Of a stretch of DNA of 64,000 nt, positions 61,825-64,000 are shown one piece after another. The notes below the pieces were generated by a model. It did no database searches. It was not told the origin of the DNA and saw only the letters and a list, made by a program, of their open reading frames with translations. Made by a program: the position numbers and the translations under genes. How positions within the stretch are numbered: position 1 is the stretch's first letter; each line of letters opens with the position of its first letter. Origin of the DNA: Oceanobacillus saliphilus (lineage in GTDB: Bacteria > Bacillota > Bacilli > Bacillales > Amphibacillaceae); assembly GCF_023522835.1 (NCBI RefSeq), contig NZ_JALCZU010000001.1:637297-701296 (forward strand), read 5' to 3'.

Positions 61825-62088
61825 ATAAAAACTAGGTTTTATCACATTTCCGGATTAAGCTTTGAGCAGGTTTCACGATGAATTGGTGGCAAATATCCGC
61901 CCAACGTGGTTAGCGACCATTTAGTCCTAGGAAGACTTTGAAAAAGATATTATCTTTCAATTCATTCTATAAATAAATGAAAATCTCTTTTGAAAAATAT
62001 AGTACTTTAAGTTTAAAAACTTGAATAACAGCCAAAACTAATAACTAAAAAGAGAGTTCTCTATTTAATAAATACAGGAGAGGTTGTA
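61825..62088. other. Intergenic upstream of DUF421 gene
   Basis: AT-rich, no gene seen. Promoter of the DUF421 gene is expected here. Confidence 0.4.
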
Positions 62089-62775
62089 ATGGAACTAAGC
62101 TTTATGGAAATATCTTTAAAAGTTATAATCGGATTTTTTCTACTCTTTCTTATTACTAAAATATTAGGTAAAACGACAATAAAACAATTGACTCCTTTCG
62201 ACTTCGTTTCAGCTATTGTTTTATCCGAACTTTTAGGAAATGGAATATATGAAGAAAAGGTAAACATCATATATATTGTCTACGCAGTATTTTTATGGGG
62301 AATTTTAATGATTTTTATGGAAAAATTATTGCTCAAATATAAAGGATTCCGAGGTTTTCTGGAAGGAAAACCTTCAATTATTATTCGTGATGGTAAGATT
62401 GATAGATATCAATTAAAAAAGAATCGAATGAATATTAATCAATTATTAAGCTTACTAAGACAAAGTGAGATTTTTTCAATTCGTGAAGTTGCATATGCAA
62501 TCTTGGAATCAAATGGATCAATAAGTATCCTAAAGAAAAATAAATATCAAAAAGTTACAATGCAGGATTTACAATTACCTGACCAGCCTGTTTTTCTTAG
62601 TACAACATTAATTATTGATGGAGAAGTTTTAGAAGATAATATGAATGATTTAGGTTTTGATAAAAACTGGCTAATAAATCAACTTGCTACTAGTGGTGTG
62701 AATAGTATTAAGGAAGTTATTTATGCAGATTGGTTAGACAACGACGGTATTTATATAATACCTTACAAATCATAA
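62089..62775 (+). CDS. DUF421 (YetF/YkjA family) membrane protein
   Basis: A 228-aa protein: three transmembrane helices (MEISLKVIIGFFLLFLITKI; FVSAIVLSELLGN; NIIYIVYAVFLWGILMIFME), then the conserved cytoplasmic domain GFLEGKPSIIIRDGKIDRYQ, INQLLSLLRQSEIFSIREVA YAILESNGSISILKK. DUF421 proteins are abundant in spore-formers (some are spore-germinant-related SpoVA/YetF companions), function unclear. AGGAGAGG precedes the ATG. A truncated copy of its first codons occurs at 55199-55234. Confidence 0.9.
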   Translation: MELSFMEISLKVIIGFFLLFLITKILGKTTIKQLTPFDFVSAIVLSELLGNGIYEEKVNIIYIVYAVFLWGILMIFMEKLLLKYKGFRGFLEGKPSIIIRDGKIDRYQLKKNRMNINQLLSLLRQSEIFSIREVAYAILESNGSISILKKNKYQKVTMQDLQLPDQPVFLSTTLIIDGEVLEDNMNDLGFDKNWLINQLATSGVNSIKEVIYADWLDNDGIYIIPYKS

Positions 62776-62842
62776 TACCATAACCAACCTAGTTAATATT
62801 GCTATGTATTAGGTGGACACCCTTTCCTACATTTCAAAAGGA

Positions 62843-62882
62843 TACCTGCTCTTAGCTACATTAATTGGCAGAGGAGCAGGTA
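62843..62882 (+). terminator. Terminator after the DUF421 gene
   Basis: TACCTGCTC (62843-62851) pairs with GAGCAGGTA (62874-62882), followed by CTTTGTTT. Confidence 0.85.
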
Positions 62883-62990
62883 CTTTGTTTATTTAAGCAA
62901 CTATTTATGATAAGTTTCTCCACACTATGTCTAAATGAGATTTTTAAAGCATCGAAATAGTTACAAGGAACGTAACTAAACATAATATAT

Positions 62991-63641
62991 TTAAAAATCT
63001 ATCTTTTCCCCGTTAATACTGAACTCAATTATTTCAGCAATATTAAAATCATCTCTGTGTTCAATTACGTAAGCAATTTCGTGAGGTTCTCCATCTACAT
63101 GTAGCTTCTGATATACAGAGGTAGTTAAATTTTCCTCGTCTAATTCAGACCCACCGCTAATATGTTCTATATTTTCTCCTACGATGTTTTTTTCAAGAAT
63201 TTCACTAGTTAATTTATGATAAGCCTCTGACAAAATAGCATAATTCCCATTATCACCATACCATTTTGCGTCAACAATCTCTAACCAATTAAACCACAGC
63301 TCTTCAGGATCTTCTCCGTATTCTTCAGCTATCTCGTATACTGTCTCCCGATCACCTGAGAAATCATCTATAGCATTTAATCTTGTCATAATTATATCGT
63401 ACCACTCAAGATCTTCTTCGGTAAGATGTCTTAATCTAGTTACTTCTGGATAGAAGGTTGTTGTAATTTCATCGGCTACAATACTTCTTTCTTCAGTTTC
63501 TTCAATTGCTTCTACAGTTTCTACTACGGTCTCTTCTGTTGTATTCTCTGAGCTTTCTTCCGTATCGGTTGCTGCAGAACAAGCACCTAGCATTAACCCT
63601 AACAATCCAATTAATAATGATTTATTAACAATAAACCTCAT
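62991..63641 (-). CDS. Lipoprotein of unknown function
   Basis: A 216-aa lipoprotein: signal peptide with lipobox LMLGAC (Cys21), a Glu/Thr-rich linker (TEESSENTTEETVVETVEAI), then a globular acidic domain (VTRLRHLTEEDLEWYDIIMT RLNAIDDFSG, IAEEYGEDPEELWFNWLEIV, ending IIEFSINGEKIDF). No recognised domain. Single-gene unit. Function unknown. Confidence 0.75.
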   Translation of the reverse strand: MRFIVNKSLLIGLLGLMLGACSAATDTEESSENTTEETVVETVEAIEETEERSIVADEITTTFYPEVTRLRHLTEEDLEWYDIIMTRLNAIDDFSGDRETVYEIAEEYGEDPEELWFNWLEIVDAKWYGDNGNYAILSEAYHKLTSEILEKNIVGENIEHISGGSELDEENLTTSVYQKLHVDGEPHEIAYVIEHRDDFNIAEIIEFSINGEKIDF

Positions 63642-63848
63642 TTTCTTCTTCCCCCTAAAATATTAGATCGAAAAAGTCATAACTAATAGTTACACCCAAT
63701 TGTTATTTTATCACTAAACTCAATTATATTTATTGTAATATTTGAAAAATACTGTATACAAGCATCATTTAGTTTAATTCTTCCAAATACTTAAAGCAAA
63801 CCAACTTCCTAAACAATAGCAAAAATAAAATTTTCGGTGTTTTCCACT
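63642..63848. other. Intergenic
   Basis: AT-rich region upstream of the lipoprotein gene. No gene seen. Confidence 0.4.
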
Positions 63849-64000
63849 TTATCTAGACAAGAAGTTTAAAATATTGCTTATTTCAGTAACTGATCCTGTT
63901 GCAGAATAGCCATTTTTTGTTTTTTCAATTCCTCTTATGAATGAAGAAGATAAAAATTCTAATGCACCCTCAATTTGATTCAACGTAGGAGATTGACTAA
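63849..64000 (-). CDS. 3' end of an unknown gene (runs off the window)
   Basis: The last about 49 codons of a minus-strand frame, ending SSSFIRGIEKTKNGYSATG then SVTEISNILNFLSR and TAA. Codon use is normal for the window and no stop interrupts the frame to the edge. No domain can be recognised from this tail. Confidence 0.55.
   Translation of the reverse strand, partial: SQSPTLNQIEGALEFLSSSFIRGIEKTKNGYSATGSVTEISNILNFLSR

Noticed and set aside
1-64000. CRISPR array, tRNA, rRNA, prophage or plasmid origin
   Set aside because: No regularly spaced repeats, no recognisable tRNA or rRNA sequence, no integrase or phage structural genes, and no replication initiator gene were seen. The dispersed palindromes are kilobases apart and do not form an array.

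Overview
The window reads as chromosome of a low-GC, endospore-forming Bacillaceae, probably a salt-tolerant relative of Oceanobacillus or Virgibacillus. Strong AGGAGG-type ribosome binding sites, frequent TTG and GTG starts, a Spo0E-type phosphatase, HelD, DbpA/YxiN, NatAB with a NatK/NatR-like pair, and a CPA2 antiporter support this. The genus is inference. No rRNA, tRNA or CRISPR array was seen.

Layout. 0-1.8 kb: a quinone/electrophile-response locus (azoreductase 5' end, ring-cleaving dioxygenase, MarR regulator). 2-12 kb: mostly housekeeping genes (HEAT-like protein, YitT, DbpA helicase, CPA2 antiporter, malate:quinone oxidoreductase, CutC, a TIM-barrel protein), with a decayed chemotaxis-receptor fragment. 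12-16 kb: an operon of FtsX-like permease, ATPase and a membrane-anchored PASTA protein. 16-21 kb: a DinB/YfiT-type thiol transferase, a 52-aa Spo0E-like protein, PadR-DUF4188, and HelD. 22-26 kb: NatK/NatR two-component pair divergent from natAB. 26-36 kb: an orphan peptide-binding lipoprotein, a frameshifted small gene beside an orphan ABC-2 permease, a DMT exporter, a MerR-ATPase-permease operon with a textbook 19-bp-spacer promoter, an alpha/beta hydrolase, a degraded transposase and a quinone-oxidoreductase-like gene. 36-44 kb: an XRE/membrane-protein pair, AraC with GPH symporter and creatininase-fold enzyme, a NarL-type two-component system, and CopC-CopD. 44-48 kb: a secreted protein behind a roughly 200-nt structured leader, and a phosphonate-type ABC transporter preceded by PHO-box-like repeats. 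48-55 kb: a long ars operon, arsR-arsB-arsC then arsD-arsA-HesB-like-CoA disulfide reductase/rhodanese. 55-60 kb: two secreted carbohydrate-associated proteins (beta-helix lipoprotein, GH3 glycosidase) of clearly higher GC, probably acquired. 60-64 kb: a diguanylate cyclase, a DUF421 protein, a lipoprotein, and the 3' end of an unknown gene.

Genes that probably work together: MarR/dioxygenase/azoreductase (quinone detoxification); permease/ATPase/PASTA; NatKR with NatAB (sodium efflux); MerR with its ABC exporter; AraC/GPH/creatininase; phnD-C-E-E; and the whole ars set, where two matching operator-promoters split arsRBC from arsDA-HesB-CoADR.

The most distinctive non-coding signal is a set of dispersed GGGAC-containing palindromes between genes, in at least three sequence families. 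They sit at 3' ends, probably act as terminators, and in places supply the last codons and stop of the neighbouring gene. Best candidates for something new: the PASTA-coupled ABC operon, the Cys-Cys-rich HesB-like protein and CoA disulfide reductase in the ars operon, the structured leader at about 44.0-44.2 kb, and the chimeric high-GC GH3/beta-helix island.
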